In this document: positions 21,701 to 34,200 of the stretch, piece by piece
Numbering within the stretch: the first letter of the stretch is position 1
How the letters are laid out: every line of letters begins with the position of its first letter
Assembly (NCBI GenBank): GCA_964035575.1
Contig: OZ037867.1
Coordinates: 1,479,921-1,543,920 of the forward strand
Direction: 5' to 3'
Source: Rhynchopus sp. YZ270_cl-10
Taxonomy: Eukaryota; Euglenozoa; Diplonemea; Diplonemida; Diplonemidae
DNA length: 64,000 nt
Position numbers and translations under genes: made by a program
The notes under the pieces: model-generated
The model's input: only the letters and a program-made list of their open reading frames with translations
The model's database searches: none
What the model was told of the DNA's origin: nothing

Positions 21701-23224
21701 CTCATCTTCTCTGCCATCCCCTCCTTGGTCTTCCCCACCACCGGGACAAGCTCCACTGCCTCAAAGTGAGAGTCACAGAGAGCGATGACGACCGTGGGAA
21801 GCTTCGCTTGGAAGCTCTCCGCGTACGACTTGGCGACTCTTTTGCTACCAGGGGTGATGCGCACGAGGGGGTTCTCTTCCGACGCCTGCACCACCACGAT
21901 GTTGATGCGGGATGCTGTCGCGGTGAGCTGAAGCCCCAAGTGGTTGAGGTGGGCCTCGCCGGTCACACCATTGGCAAACTCCGTCATGGCCTCCTGCGAC
22001 CCCAGCACCTGCACCAGGCGGTTCGACACCTCCACTGCTGTGTCATACAGCTGCTTGCGCATTGCCCTCACGTCCGGCTGCGTGTCGTGGTCCCAGAGGT
22101 GTAGTGCCACATAACCACAATCATTTGTGGACACGTTGGGGATGCGTTTAGCTCCAAACTTCGCCAGAGTCGCGTCCACAGACACCGCCTGCTCTGTATA
22201 CGCAGGAGCGTTCACGTTTGCGCACCCACCGGTCAACGCAAACGGAGACAAGCTTACTGGGTGCTCCGGATCAGCAGGGGCAGGGCGCAGGTCCCAGGGC
22301 GTCACCGCTCGCCACAACAGCGACAGCAAGACCAGTAGGGACACCGCCAGCATGCCAAATGCCATCCCGATCCTACGAGTCCACCTGCGTGCTGCCACAC
22401 GGCGCACCTCCAAGAGAAGAACCCAGCCAAGTGGGCGCGCGACGCCGACCAGTGCCACAAAACCCGCCAAACAACCACCTGCGGACCATGCAACCCACAC
22501 CCACTCGGCTGCACGCACCGACAACTGACCCACCCCCATCACACTGGCCCTCACCAAGCTGGCAGCCACTCGGATCCCTCCGGTCCATCGGCGCACTCGC
22601 TCGCTCGCCCCTTCCAGCCACCGCCATCCTCTCCGAACGCGGCACAGTCCCCGCAGCACACCCACCCCCAGCACCTCCGCGTCCCGAAAAAGCGCGCAAC
22701 CCAAAACATGTGGCGCTGACCTCCCAAGCTCAGACCCCACAAAAACCAGAACCCAGATGGCCACACACTGCAAAGCACCTCTCAACGCATCGGCGACCCT
22801 GATCCTGCGGAAAACTGGGTGCGCTGCCGGAGAGGGCGGACGATTGCAGGGCGCCTTGCGCCGACGGAGCCTGCCCGCCTGTGACTTGGTCCAGTTCAAG
22901 GACCGGTGTCCTCGTCGCGTCCTCCTGGTCCTCCTGCCCACTAGCCACAAAATGAGATGACTGAGGGTAGGGGCGCGTCTGTCCTTCCACAGATCCAGGA
23001 CCGCGAACGACACAAACACTCCCCACTCAGGTGCCTCGACTACCCAGCAGGGGTCAGGTTGACGCAAGGAGGTGAAGACCTCCCAGAGGTTGCACCACCA
23101 GTCGAACCAAAACTCTATCTGTACACACCCCTTTTGCCACACCCGCATCATCACACAGCCACTCTGTCCTTCTCGCCCCTCAAGGCTGACCCCGAACACC
23201 AGCATACCTCGCTCACCACCCCCT

Positions 23225-24000
23225 AAGTTGTTGTTGCTGCGTCTGCTGTTGATGTTGGTGCTGCTGTTGGACCTGCTGTTGGAACTGCTGCTGCAGAAGT
23301 CTATGGAACTGCAGTTGAAACTGCTGTTGTGCCTGCTGTTGGAACTGCTGCTGGAACTGCTTTTGGAGACGCTGTTGGACCTGCTGTTGGAACCGCTGCT
23401 GCAGAAGTCTTTGGAACTGCTGTTAAAACTGCTGTTAAGCCTGCTGTTGGAACTGCTGTTGGACCTGCCGTTAGAGCTGCTGCCGCAGAAGTCCTTGGAA
23501 CTGCTGATGAAACTGCTGTTGTGCCTGTTGCTGGAACTGCTTTTGGAAACGCTGTTGGAACTGCTGCTGCAGAAGCCATTGGAACTGCTGTTTAAACTGC
23601 TGTTGTGCCTGCTGTTGGAACTGCTGCTGGAACTGCTGTTGGAGACGCTGCTGGACCCGCCGTTGGAGCTGCTGCCGCAGAAGCCAATGGAACTGCTGTT
23701 GAAACTGCTGTTGTGCCTGCTGTTGGACCTGCTGTTGGAGCTGCTGCTGCAGAAGTCTTTGGAACTGCAGTTGAAACTGCTGTTGTGCCTGCTGTTGGAA
23801 CTGCTGCTGGAACTGCTGCTGGAACTGCTTTTGGAAACGCTCTTGCTGCTGCAGAAGCCGTTGGAACTGCTGTTTAAACTGCTGTTGTGCCTGCTGTTGG
23901 AACCGCTGCTGCAGAAGCCTTTGGAACTGCTGGTGAAAAAGATGTTGAGCCTGCTGTTGGAACTGCTGCTGTAAAGGCCTTTGGAACTGCTGCTGCTGCA
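23225..24000 (-). repeat. Ser/Asn-rich coding minisatellite in family B
   Basis: On the minus strand the protein reads as repeated blocks of the type KDFCSSSSNSRHNSSFNSSS with small variations (FCSS, RHNSSxN recur about eight times). In nucleotides this is a degenerate tandem repeat rich in CTGCTGTTGGAACTG on the plus strand. It is low-complexity sequence inside the open frame, possibly a flexible linker or only a repeat expansion. Confidence 0.8.
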
Positions 24001-24317
24001 CACCAGGGGTGATACTGGGACCCCACCCAGGACTCCGAAGATTTCGTTTTTGCTGCTATCACAGTTGCAGCCACTGATGTGGTTGGGCATACATTGCCTC
24101 TTTTTGGGGATATCATGGGGGGAAGGGGGGTGTGGGTTGTTATGACAACAGTTCTTTACTTTGTTGCCTCCACACACGTTTTTGTTGCTGCTATCAAAGC
24201 TGCAGCTGCTTGGGTTGTTGGGCTCAAGAGGCCTCTTTTTGGGGTAAAAAAGGGGGGGAATGGGGCTCCTGCCACTGATGAGGAAGCTGTTGTAGCATAG
24301 GAAGCTGCCGCTCCTGC

Positions 24318-24458
24318 TGTTGGTGCTCCTGCTACTGCTGTTGATGCAGCTTATGTTGTTGCTGCTGTTGCTGCTGTTGCTGCTGTTGCTGCTGTTGCTG
24401 CTGTTGCTGCTGTTGCTGCTGTTGCTGCTGTTGCTGCTGTTGCTGCTGTTGCTGCTGT

Positions 24459-24491
<33 letters not shown>

Positions 24492-24735
24492 AGCTGGTGT
24501 GGCATATGTTGTTGCTGCTGCTGTTGGTGTAGCACCTGTTGCTGCTGCTGTTGCTGCTGTTGTTGCTGCTGCTGCTGATGTTGCTGCTGTTGCTGCTGTT
24601 GCTGTTGTTGCTGTTGTTGCTGCTGCTGCTGCTGCTCTTGCTGTTGCTGCTGTTGCTGCTGTTGCTGCTGTTGCTGCTGTTGCTGCTGTTGCTGCTGTTG
24701 CTGCTGTTGCTGCTGCTGTTGGTGTAGCACCTGCT
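24318..24735. repeat. CTG/TTG trinucleotide repeat tract
   Basis: Long runs of GTTGCTGCT (plus strand), interrupted by GCAGCTGGTGTGGCATATG near 24490 and by GGTGTAGCACC near 24530 and 24720. On the minus strand it reads as poly-Gln, poly-Asn/Ser or poly-Ala depending on frame, so the long Gln or Leu ORFs here carry no information. It is the 5' edge of element B2. Confidence 0.9.
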
Positions 24736-24760
24736 GCACAGCATCCCAGTTACACACCCC

Positions 24761-25310
24761 GCGGACTTCGGAAGTTTCTGTGATACGGAAGAAGCCAACG
24801 GGTGGTAGCGAGCTGTGCTCTCGGTGGAAGGGTGTGTCTGAAAAGGACACAACCAGGAGACCGAGGGGCTGCTGGTCGGAAACACCCCAGGTATGTGTAT
24901 AAAGGGTGTAGGACGGCTAGCAGCGGAAAGGTCCTCAGCCTGACCTGCGCCTCCCCACTTCTTCTTCAGGGGAGGAGGGCAAAGGGGACAAGTGACCAAC
25001 ACCAACAGCAGATGCAAGAGCAGCAGACGCAACAGCAGCAGCAGCAACATCAGCAGCAACATCAGCAGCAGCAGCAGCATCAACACCAACATCAGCAGCA
25101 ACAGTAGCAACAGCAGCACCAACACCAACAGCAGACGCAACAGCAGCATCAACACCAACATCAGCAGCAACAGCAGCACCAACACCAACAGCAGATGCAA
25201 CAGCAGCAGCAGCAACATCAGCAGCAACAGCAACAACAGCAGCATCAACACCAACATCAGCAGCAACAGTAGTAACAGCAGCACCAACACCAACAGCAGA
25301 TGTCCCCACT
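24761..25310 (+). mobile_element. Orphan retrotransposon head: leader plus CAG-rich start (D)
   Basis: The leader (24761-24994) runs from CGGACTTCGGAAG to GGGACAAGTG and lacks the poly(A) insertion seen in A. It retains both splice-like signals. It is followed by about 300 bp of CAACACCAACAGCAG-type repeats corresponding to the Asn/Ser/Thr-rich N terminus of the other elements. The coding sequence then stops at TTTGCGGGTTTGCGGGTTT, two units of the 8-bp repeat seen at 60.6-64 kb. It is the 5' end of an element whose body is absent, in the opposite direction to B2. Confidence 0.8.
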
Positions 25311-25334
25311 GTTTGCGGGTTTGCGGGTTTGAGT

Positions 25335-25700
25335 CCCCACTGACAATTGAGGAAAAATGGAGTATTAACATGGGAGAGGCAGGGGAGAAGACAGACTGTC
25401 CAGTCAGTGTGGTTTTACTTAGCGTTCCAGTTTGGTACCCAGCTGGTTCTGGAGGGGGGGGGGGGATGTTTTCTTTTTACAATACGAAGTTCCGTTCTTG
25501 TCACAACAAGCGTCCTTTTGTCTTTGTAGTCTTTTTTGATAAGGTAATTAACGCCATTAGCGGTCACTCATGGAACTCGTATGGGAGGGGCTGGGGGGGG
25601 GGGGGGGAGGGAGGGAGGGGAAAGGGAATTCACAGATTACCAAACACATCATCTTACTCACGAGTCCTTGCGTCACTCACGGCCATTCTGAGCGAGGACT
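25335..25700 (-). mobile_element. Family A-like 3' UTR fragment
   Basis: Read on the minus strand it resembles the A 3' UTR at about 13900-14150: shared stretches are AACGCCATTAGCGGTCA versus AACGCCAGTAGCGACC, TTACAATACGAAGTTCC, CCAGCTGGTTCTGGAGG and GACTGTCCAGT. It is diverged and has no coding part. It is a truncated, older A-family insertion abutting the orphan leader. Confidence 0.7.
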
Positions 25701-25749
25701 AGATGCGGTTCAGCAAAAATCTAGACAAACAGGTCTCTAAAGAAGAGGG

Positions 25750-27185
25750 GTGGGGGAAAAGAAAAGGGAAGAAACGAGTGTTGCTACACACAAAAGAAAA
25801 GGTGGGGGGGGGGGGGGGGGGGTAGGGGGGCGGATTGCTAACGTTTTTTATGTAATTTTTATTATTTTTTCGCCGGTGGGCCATTTCAGTGGTGACCCAC
25901 ACGCTGTGCCACCCCAAAAATGGGTTTCCGGGGGTTTTTGGGGGGTTTTGCGGCAAAAAACGTGAAAAAACGAAAAAAAATGCCGTTTTATTGGTGTTTT
26001 CATGATTTTGTACTGTATACAGCCTATGATTGGAGGAATTTGACATATTTGACTCAATATTTCAAACCAAGATCGGTTCGAAGGGTCCAAAAGGGTGCAG
26101 CTCGTCGAAATCAGGCCCACAGGACCCCCAGGAGTACGATTTCCACCGGAGAGTGACCCCAAGAGGCCTCTGGCGGCCTTAATTTGTCATTTTCTGCCTT
26201 CCCCCCACACTCGTGCATTTCGATGCGCAGCTGAAGCACTTCATCAGGACACGCATGCACACACCCCTGATCCACTCTGCATCCGCGAACCTCCTCACGA
26301 ACTCAGCAGCATCCTCAGACGCTTTTTGTGAGTGGGAGGCCGTTTTTTTATTTGTTACGCCTGTCAGGGGAGGAGAAGGTGGGCAGTGAGGGGGGAGGGG
26401 AGAGGGGGGTACTTTACACGCATACGCACGGGTTCAGGGGGTGATATTCGACTCAATATTTCAAACCAAGATCGGTTCTAGGGGCCCAAAAGGGTGCAGC
26501 TCGTCGAAACCAGCCCACAGGACCCCCAGGAGTACGATTTCCACCGGAGAGTGGCCCCAAGAGGCCTCTGGTGGCCCTAATTTGGCATTTTTTAGCCCAC
26601 AACCGGCCCTACCCCCCTCTCTGGGGGGGAGGGCAATTTTTCACTCCTTTTCCCCATTTCTGGTGCTTCTAAGTCCTCCAAAGGGTAAAAAACCGGTTCC
26701 GTTGGGTCCGCGGACCATTTTTGGGGGGGGTATGTACCCAAATTTGTACCATACCCTACTTTAGGTGATGGTCATGGGCAAAGTCACGGAGAGGACAGGC
26801 ACCGGACAAGCACTGGACAGGCACTTTTTTTGACTCCAAAATTCAAAAAAAATCATTTGTAAGTGGTCCAGAAGTCTGTTCGTCGTTGAAATCAGGTCCA
26901 CAGGACCCCTGGGACCCGATTTGCACCAGAGAGTCACCCAAATAGACCTCTGGTGATCCAAAAAACTCAATTTTTTTGCTAAAAAACCACTTTTGCCCAT
27001 TTTGGGGGGAAAGTCCATTTTTCACTAATTTTCCCCATTTTGGGTATTTCTGAGCCCACCAAAGTGTAAAAAAATGGTTTCATTGGATCCTCCGAACATT
27101 TTTGGGGTGGGTATGTGTCTAGTTTTCCACGGGAAACGAGTTTCTATGTTGCAAAAAATTTTTATTTCACTTTTTGTGAGGACAA
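25750..27185. repeat. Gene-free region with a three-fold diverged direct repeat
   Basis: A block of about 150 bp recurs at roughly 26040-26200, 26455-26600 and 26860-26965. Its core is CGTCGAAATCAGGCCCACAG, a CCGGAGAGTG-type motif and CCTCTGGCGGCC. The first two copies are close and the third is diverged. G-runs at 25800-25830 and elsewhere are long homopolymers. No RNA gene or protein is supported. Confidence 0.65.
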
Positions 27186-27189
27186 TCCG

Positions 27190-28206
27190 CCCCCCTAGGC
27201 ATAGGTGCCCGGCGAGTTAAAACAACTCGGCAACTCGCCCAAATTCGGCCAACAACTCGCCCATTTTTTTTGGGCGAGTTGTTTTTTTTTGGGATTTTTT
27301 ATGGCTACAAAAACACAGGTACACAGGTACACAGGTACACAGGTACACAGGTACACAGGTACACAGGTACACAGGTACACAGGTACACAGGTACACAGGT
27401 ACACAGGTACACAGGTACACAGGTACACAGGTACACAGGTACACAGGTACACAGGTACACAGGTACACAGGTACACAGGTACACAGGTACACAGGTACAC
27501 AGGTACACAGGTACACAGGTACACAGGTACACCACATCACGTTTTATCTTGTGCATCCCACGCTTCACAGCTGGTCTGTGAATGTGCGCTTTGTGTGGTT
27601 TTGTGTATCCCAAAGGAAGTCGTCGCCCAAAGCATTTTGACTAAACGTGTGAACGTTGTGAACCTGGAATCGATAGCAGACAGGAAAAGAGGATGGGCAG
27701 GCAGCGCCTGCCCGACCTGTGTGAAGTGAATCAGTGATTGCCTGACAGATGTCTGGGGAACCGTGTGTTCTGTGTGGGTATCCATGTACGGAGTATATCC
27801 CATTCCCCCCAGCAATTACCAAAAACCGTGAGTGTGCACGGTGGCCCATGGACCACCACGACCTAGTTACCACCTATGACTAGTCATATGACAAGGTGCA
27901 TGTAATGAGTGGCGTTTGGCCTTAGCCCTGGTTGTTTTTCTTGAGATCATGTGTTGTACCAACGTTACATGTGTGTAACCTTACAACGTCACCTCCCATC
28001 CCTGTATGTTTTTGCCAGTAAAAATGGGCGAGTTGTGGCCGAGTTGTGGCCGAGTTGTGCCGAGTATAGGGCGAGTTGTGCCGAGTATAGGGCGAGTTGT
28101 GGCCGAGTTGTCCGAGTTTTGGGCGAGTTGTTAGGTGAAATCGTAAAGTTCCGACAACTCGCCCAAAAACGACTCGGCGGGCACCTATGCCTAGGGGGGG
28201 GGGGGG
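27190..28206. mobile_element. Non-autonomous TIR element (about 1 kb)
   Basis: The ends are inverted copies of CCCCCCTAGGCATAGGTGCC followed by CG(G/C)CGAGT, about 28 bp. Inside both ends are many short repeats of GGCGAGTTG or GCCGAGTTG in both orientations (about 18 in total), the pattern of subterminal transposase-binding repeats. The interior holds an ACACAGGT microsatellite and about 470 bp without a convincing ORF. No transposase is encoded, so it would need one in trans. The terminal G/C run varies in length (6 C versus 13 G) and no clear target duplication is visible. The right end lies 35 bp from the stop codon of element C. Confidence 0.65.
27313..27532 (+). repeat. ACACAGGT microsatellite (8-bp unit, about 27 copies)
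   Basis: Perfect tandem ACACAGGT inside the TIR element. Stop-free in several frames, giving artificial RYTGTQVH and YLCTCVPV repeat proteins. Confidence 0.97.
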
Positions 28207-28240
28207 TCTAAAAACGAATCTAATGCTGGCCGCTTTCCTC

Positions 28241-31200
28241 CTAAGCAGCCATCCTACGGAGCAGCTCCTTGGCGTTCCGGAACCGCTCCGTCTCTCTCTT
28301 CTCCCGTCTCCCGTCACCGCTCACCTGCCTCTCCTCCCACCACTCCTGCAGGTCCTGCAGCGCTCTCTCCGGACTCAGGGGGGTGCTGCCCTGCTTCTGC
28401 CCACGCTCGGGGTAGAAGTGCCTCCGCCACTCATCTACACTGGCGGGCACAGTCTCTCCATACCTCGCACAGGAAGCTACCTCCACAGGGGCGTCAGATC
28501 CTGCTGGGTGGGCGGTGGGTGCTCGCCTTTTGGCCGCAGCCTTCTCTGCGCGTTTTTCGGCGACGCGCTGCTCCGCCTGTTCCCTCCTCTTCCTGGCGGA
28601 TGCTTCCTTCCATGCACCTTTTTTGGCCGACCCCTCCTTTAATTCGCACAGGATAGCTGATGGCTTTTGTTGTTGAAAGCTGGTCCTCATTGCGGTCATT
28701 GTCGGTGCGGCGTTCTCGGTCATGTTAGTGTCGTGGTTGGTGTCGGCAACGTCGTCGTCGTTGTTGTCAGTGTTGGTGTCGTTGTTGGTGTCGTTGTTGT
28801 TGTTGCTGTTGTTGTTGTTGTTGCTGTTGCTGCGCCTTTCCATCTCCATGCGGCTGGACTCGAAGGCCTCATCCAACTCCTCTTCCTTAATCTCTACCTC
28901 GGCCAGTGGGGGTGCTGGGTTGCTGTTGTTGTAAAAGCTACCTCCCTGGCTGGTGGTCGATGTAGAAGGAGTGGTGGTGGCTCTGCGCCTGCGTGCTGCA
29001 CATTTAGCGCCCTCCCCTGCGCAGGCCTCATTAGTACACCACTTGAGTGGGCACGCCGAACAGAACCAATGTGCAATGCTGTCCTCGAATACCGCAGCGC
29101 AGCCCTCGAACGTCACCATCTCTCCGTCTCTATCCTGCCTGTCACCCATGTACGACAGCGTTCCGGTGTTCATGCACTGCATCTCCACAGGGGGGATTTG
29201 TGGCTCCATCTTCATCATCATCCCCCTCGCCACTGCACCTACCACTAGAGGGGAGTAGTGCCCGGCGCCCACCGGTCCTTCGTGTAGCAGGGCTATCGCA
29301 CCTCGTGGGGCTGCCGCCGGTCTCAGGAATGTCGTCTTGCTGTCCGCCCGCACCACCGCCACAACTATCTGTAATGCACGGGAGAGACCAGCCAACGCCG
29401 TCACGTCCGCCCACGAACGAGTGTCCGGACTCCCCTCCACGCTCATCCAGCGCACCCACGACCCGAAAGTCGGTTCCGCCGAGTTCGCCAGGTCCCTGTC
29501 CTGCTTGACCCTCGTCACTGCAAGCTTCCGCAGGTCCCCAGAGGAGATGTCCCTCCACTCCCGTAGCAGCCACCTGACTGCATCAAAGGCGCAGTCCCCG
29601 ACAGTGAACGGCACTGTTACCGTTGGGACTGTCATCCCGAGGGTGTTCCAAAGTTCTTCGTGGAACGTCTGTGGTCGAGTTGCGCTCCCATCCGCCGGGT
29701 TAGGGCAAGGTGGAGGGTCAGGGTGCTCCGCAGGCTCTTCGGGGTTCAGTGCGGACACGTCGATATCGAATAGACCGTCGTCTGGTGCATTATCTATGGG
29801 AGGCAGGTGGTCGGGAGGAAGTCGGAAGTGTTCGTCCTCACCTGGCAACGGCGCGACGTCCACCTCTATCCTCTCCCTGAGCGCGCCTGCTGTGTCCCCG
29901 CGCAGACACCCTCTGTCCATCGCCGCCTCCGCCTTCGTTGCCGTGTACCCCTTGGCCACCGCAGCACCCTGCACCATCGACTTGCACGTCGGGGTCCACA
30001 CTGTCACGTCAATGGCCCGCCCCCGCGACTCGCCCACCCCCGTGGACAGGAAGAGGTCTGCTGGCTTCTTGTTCCCCAGTACCAGGTGTTGGGGTTCGAG
30101 AGTGGGGCCTAGACCTGCTTCGTTCGCAACGGAGTAGACGAAGTCGCGTACTGCGTTGTGCCTCAGAATGCGGTGTCCTCCCATCTTGCAGGCGAAAATG
30201 TGGTCGCCTCTCGCGTCCATGGCCTGCCCACACTGCCTGCACTGGACCCCGTCTGCGAAGAGAGGTAGGTGCATGCGGATCCTGCAGACCGCCTGGAACT
30301 GCTCCGGGGGGATGTGGTGTTCCCACGTTGGGGGCGCCATGAGCCACGCGCCTGCATGCGGAAGGGAGAGGGAGTTCATCCGTGCCCGATCAGCCGCATC
30401 ACCCTCCAGGTACAGTCGCCGCAGCTGTTCTTCGAGGATTCCTGCCGATAGCTCCCTTTGTCGCACAGGGGTGGCTGGTCTCACCAGAGGGTCTACTTTG
30501 TCTGCTTCTGCTACATGTCGGTTGTGCTCCATCGCAGTCTCTTTCCACCCTTCCGCATCCCATTGGAACTCCGGGTCTAGCACCTTACACAACTCATGTA
30601 GCCCGCTCCGCGACCCCATCGCCGCGGCCGTCCAGTGGTCACGGATGCGACGGACTCCCATGCCTCCAGCTCTGCAGGGAAGTGCTGCCTGACGACGTGC
30701 CATCTCTGGGAGAAGCCCTTCCGTGTCACCCATCAACGAGGCGAGCGCAGCGTCGACCTCCTTGTCGTACTCCTTGAGGTACTGATGAGTACACGCATGT
30801 CCGATAGCACGCATGTAAAACACCATCCTCGCGAAGCCTTCACACTGGCGAAGAAGCGTCAACCCGACCTGTACGTCCTTGAGGTCCTTGAGGAGGCGGA
30901 GCTGCTCAGCGAACTCCTTCACCTGCTTGTCCATGTAGGACTCGCAAAACTCGTCGTCACCGATAGGCGCCCCCAAGAACGCGAACCCACCGTACTGCAC
31001 CTTCATGGCCTTGCCCTCACATGCTGCGCACGCACCGTCGTCCGGGTATCCATGGGCACACACTGGCAAGCCCGCCTGTGCTAGGTCACGTGGCGTCTGC
31101 TGTCCTAGCGCAATCACCTCGCATTTCGCCAGCTTCACCCGCAGACCCATCTCCAGGCTCCGCTCCTGCACCAGCTTCAACGCCCGTCCCACTGCTTCGG

Positions 31201-34200
31201 GTGGGCCCATGATGGTCCCGTCGTCCAGGTACCACAAGCTGGCATCAATCCCCGGCATCGCCTTCACCTCCTCCGTCAGTTCCTTGATCCCTAGGGAGAA
31301 AAGAAGCGGTCCTGCCGGGTCACCCTGCTGTGCCCCTCGTTGCGACTGGATGAGGTCGTCGCCGTGCAGGAGGGAAGTCGGCCTGCCGTAACACCACTCG
31401 ATCCATGGGGAGATGGTGGGGAGGTACTTTCGAGTAGCCGCGAGGAAGGTGGACCGGTGGATGCTGTTGAAAGCGTTTTCATAGTCCACGAGGACTATCA
31501 CCTTGTTCTTCCCTAGGTTGCGTTTCACGTAATCCGCCACCACCATTGTAGCAGCCTCCAGTCCACCATCCACCGCCACCCCTACTTGGCGACCAGGGAG
31601 AAGCTTGTCCCGCGCCTGCGTCCGGACTGATCCCACTTCAATCTTGCTCACCACCCGACGAAGTGTGTTGCCTGCAGATATGGGGCGGACATCCGTTTCA
31701 CCTTTCTTCAGGGCGACGAGCGTGGCTCCGGCAAGAAATTCTGCTGCCTCAGGTGGGGCCTGGCCTCTTCGCAATAGGTCCAGGACTAGCGTCATGAGGG
31801 GGAGGAGGTTGAGGTCAGGGTGTTTGACCATCCATTCCTTCAAATGGTCGCCCCTGAGACCGAATGGGCCTGGTGATGATCCCTTCGACATGCTCTTGAT
31901 GGCCTTCAGGGCGTCGATGGGCTTCAGGGGTTCGAGGGCAACGTGCGCAGTGGTGTTTGCCACCTGTGGGGCCTCCTCCGGGTGCTTCGCCCTCAGCTTC
32001 GCTGTCGTCTCTATCGTAACGGGCGCAGTACCGCCTTTGTGGAGACGACTCATCCCTGCTGCGAGCCTACCGTTCCGGACTTCAGTGACACACGCTTTCT
32101 CCCTCTCCTCCTTCGTCGGCTCCTTCCGCTCCTTGCCCGGCCCACGCCCAGGAAGAGATCGAGTCGCTGCAGACCACATCGCCGCAATTTCCCCCTGCGA
32201 CCACTCCGTCACCTCCGCCTCCCGCTGTGCCACCACCTTCTTGTTGATGTTCGCACCTCCCCGTTTTCTGGACAACACGAGTTTTGCGAACATGCAAAGC
32301 CTCTTCCAGCTGTTCTCGTCGTTGCAGCCAGCTACGTCTTCCAACACCTTCGCGAACTCCACCGCCGCCGCCCGGTCAATCGCTTTGGGCACGGTGTCGT
32401 GGGTCGGGATGGGTGCTGCCGCGATCTCATACCAGTCCGGCATGTCGCGGTCGTCCACTTCCTGCGCCGGTGTGCGGATGGTGGGTGACGGGCGTGGCAC
32501 CGCCTGTACCAGCCTCGAGCATTGCAGGCACGTCTCGTTCTTCGCTGCTCGGATGCCGTCACACACACCACATTGACCCAGGCCGAACTTCCGCAGAGTG
32601 TCGTGCGGAATGTGGTCTCCCTCTGCTAGGTGGCCAGCGATATGTGCGCGTAGCCCTGGACCGGATAAGGGGATGTCCCGGTGGAACCGGCTTCCCTGGC
32701 AACACGGTACTGGGCAGTAGAGGAGGGGGGAGTCCCCTTCCAGTGGAGAAGTCGCGTCCTTCGTCATGCCGGGAATCGGAGACACCGCCAGCCGGGATGG
32801 GATGAGCTCTGCAATGGGGGCGGCATTGGCTAGTGCGGAAGCCTGTGCCGGGTCCATCTGCACCTGCTCGTAGTGTTCCCCAATCAGCGATATCACCCTC
32901 ACCTCCCGTGGCTTCTTCTTTTGTGTCTTCTTCTTCGACTGGCGTTCCCTGTTCACCACCACCATGGGGCACGCCCCCGGCTGCACAACCAGGATCGTCA
33001 ACGACCATGTCATGGCTATGTGGTGTAGCGTCAGCAGGTCACCCCAAGCGTCTCCTTCCACCCCTGCCACCCACGTGGAGAATTCAGCCTCCGTGTCGAA
33101 GTGTCTTCTGAGGCCGCGCTTCTTCTCGGTCGTCAACGCACTCCTGGCCAGCTCTTTGCGTTCGTTGGCTACGTCCAGGTAACTGCCCATCTTGCCCATG
33201 AGGGAGACGTACATGCAGTTCCCTTGCATGTCGTTGGCGATGCGCTTCCCTCCATTGCGTTCTAGCAGCGCATCGACCTCCGCCTTGCCCAGTACATTGC
33301 CGTCATCTGCCCCCCCACGCATCGCCCCTGGCTCCATTCGGACTGTCCCCTGCTTACGGCTCTGCCACCTCTCAGCACTCCTCTTGTAAATGAGGAAGAA
33401 GCGCCGGCTGCGTCTCCTCCAGTGCCTGCGGTACCGTCTGGGCCGCCTCGGTGGGAAGAGCAGCCCTGACACCATCACAGCCATGACCAGCGCGTAGACC
33501 CACATAGCCCCCACAATTGTGGTCCACCTGGCCACCTGCTCGTATGACGGTAACATTGTCTGTGTGACGGGGAACCACTGCAGGATCTCGTCCATCATGG
33601 CCACCAGCCCTTGGGAGTGCCGCCACAGTATCAGGGGTTGAGCCGACGTTCCTGCCCTGCTTACCCATCCCCTGGGCCCCTTCCCGCAGCCCCCACCACC
33701 CCAACTAGGATCACCAGAACTGTTGCCGCGTCTGTAGCTGCTGTTGCTGTTGCTGCTGCTGCCTCTGTCGCCTTCCCCTCCCTCCCCTTCACTGCGCAGC
33801 CGGGGTGATACTGGGGCCCCTCCCAGGACTCCAAGGAGTTCATTTCTGCTGCTATCACAGTTGCAGCTACTGATGTGGTTGGGCATCAAGTGCCTCTTTT
33901 TGGGGTTATTATGGGGGGGAGGGGGGTGTGGGTTGCTATGATAACAGTTCCTAGTGCTGTTACTGTTGTAGCCTCCACATGTGTTGCTGTTGCCTCTGCT
34001 GCCGCCGCGATTGGCGCCGCTGCAGCTGTTGGTGATGGTGCTGTTGCCGCCGCTATTGCTGCTGCCACTGCTGCTGTTGCACCTGCTGCCGCCGCGACTG
34101 ATGCTGCTGCTGGAGTTGCTGCTGCCGCTGCCGTTGATGCTGCGGTTGGTTCTGCAGCTGCTGTTGTTGATGCTGCTGCAGCTGCTGCCGCCGCGAGTGA

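Larger units (their letters stand above)
14506..24740 (-). mobile_element. Family B non-LTR retrotransposon, long copy (B2)
   Basis: Minus-strand element with a poly(A) end at 14509-14536, a unique 80-bp tip (14538-14619), a 3' UTR shared with B1, and coding sequence spread over two overlapping frames. Its 5' end runs into a CAG/CAA tract near 24.3-24.73 kb. Its own leader is missing; instead a leader in the opposite orientation lies directly upstream, so the junction is head to head. The coding region is broken by one frameshift in the endonuclease, so this copy is probably inactive unless frameshifting is programmed. Confidence 0.85.
18712..24740 (-). pseudogene. Family B polyprotein, 5' piece: hydrophobic helices, OTU-like, zinc fingers, RT, CCHC, RLE start
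   Basis: The frame is open up to 25371, but the part above about 24757 is only the antisense of an opposite leader. Inside the element: Gln/Asn/Ser tracts; two related cysteine-containing segments with PKKR and CNCDSS (about 24000-24270); a Ser/Asn repeat region; a basic LNWTKSQAGRLRRRKAPC motif; several hydrophobic helices (about 22300-22790); an OTU-like domain (NDCGYVAL, SHFEAV); C2H2-type fingers; RT with QQGDPLGPLLFSL and YLDD (near 20040); CX2C...HTFGC; and the start of the endonuclease (RHNALRD, RPGDVYL, CLDITH). The frame then stops after KREKHERV at 18712 because of a one-base shift. About 2000 residues, very long for an R2-type protein. Confidence 0.85.

Noticed and set aside
24332-24850. 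Poly-Gln and poly-Leu ORFs
   Set aside because: Trinucleotide repeat read in different frames; only the frame continuous with the B2 polyprotein has meaning.
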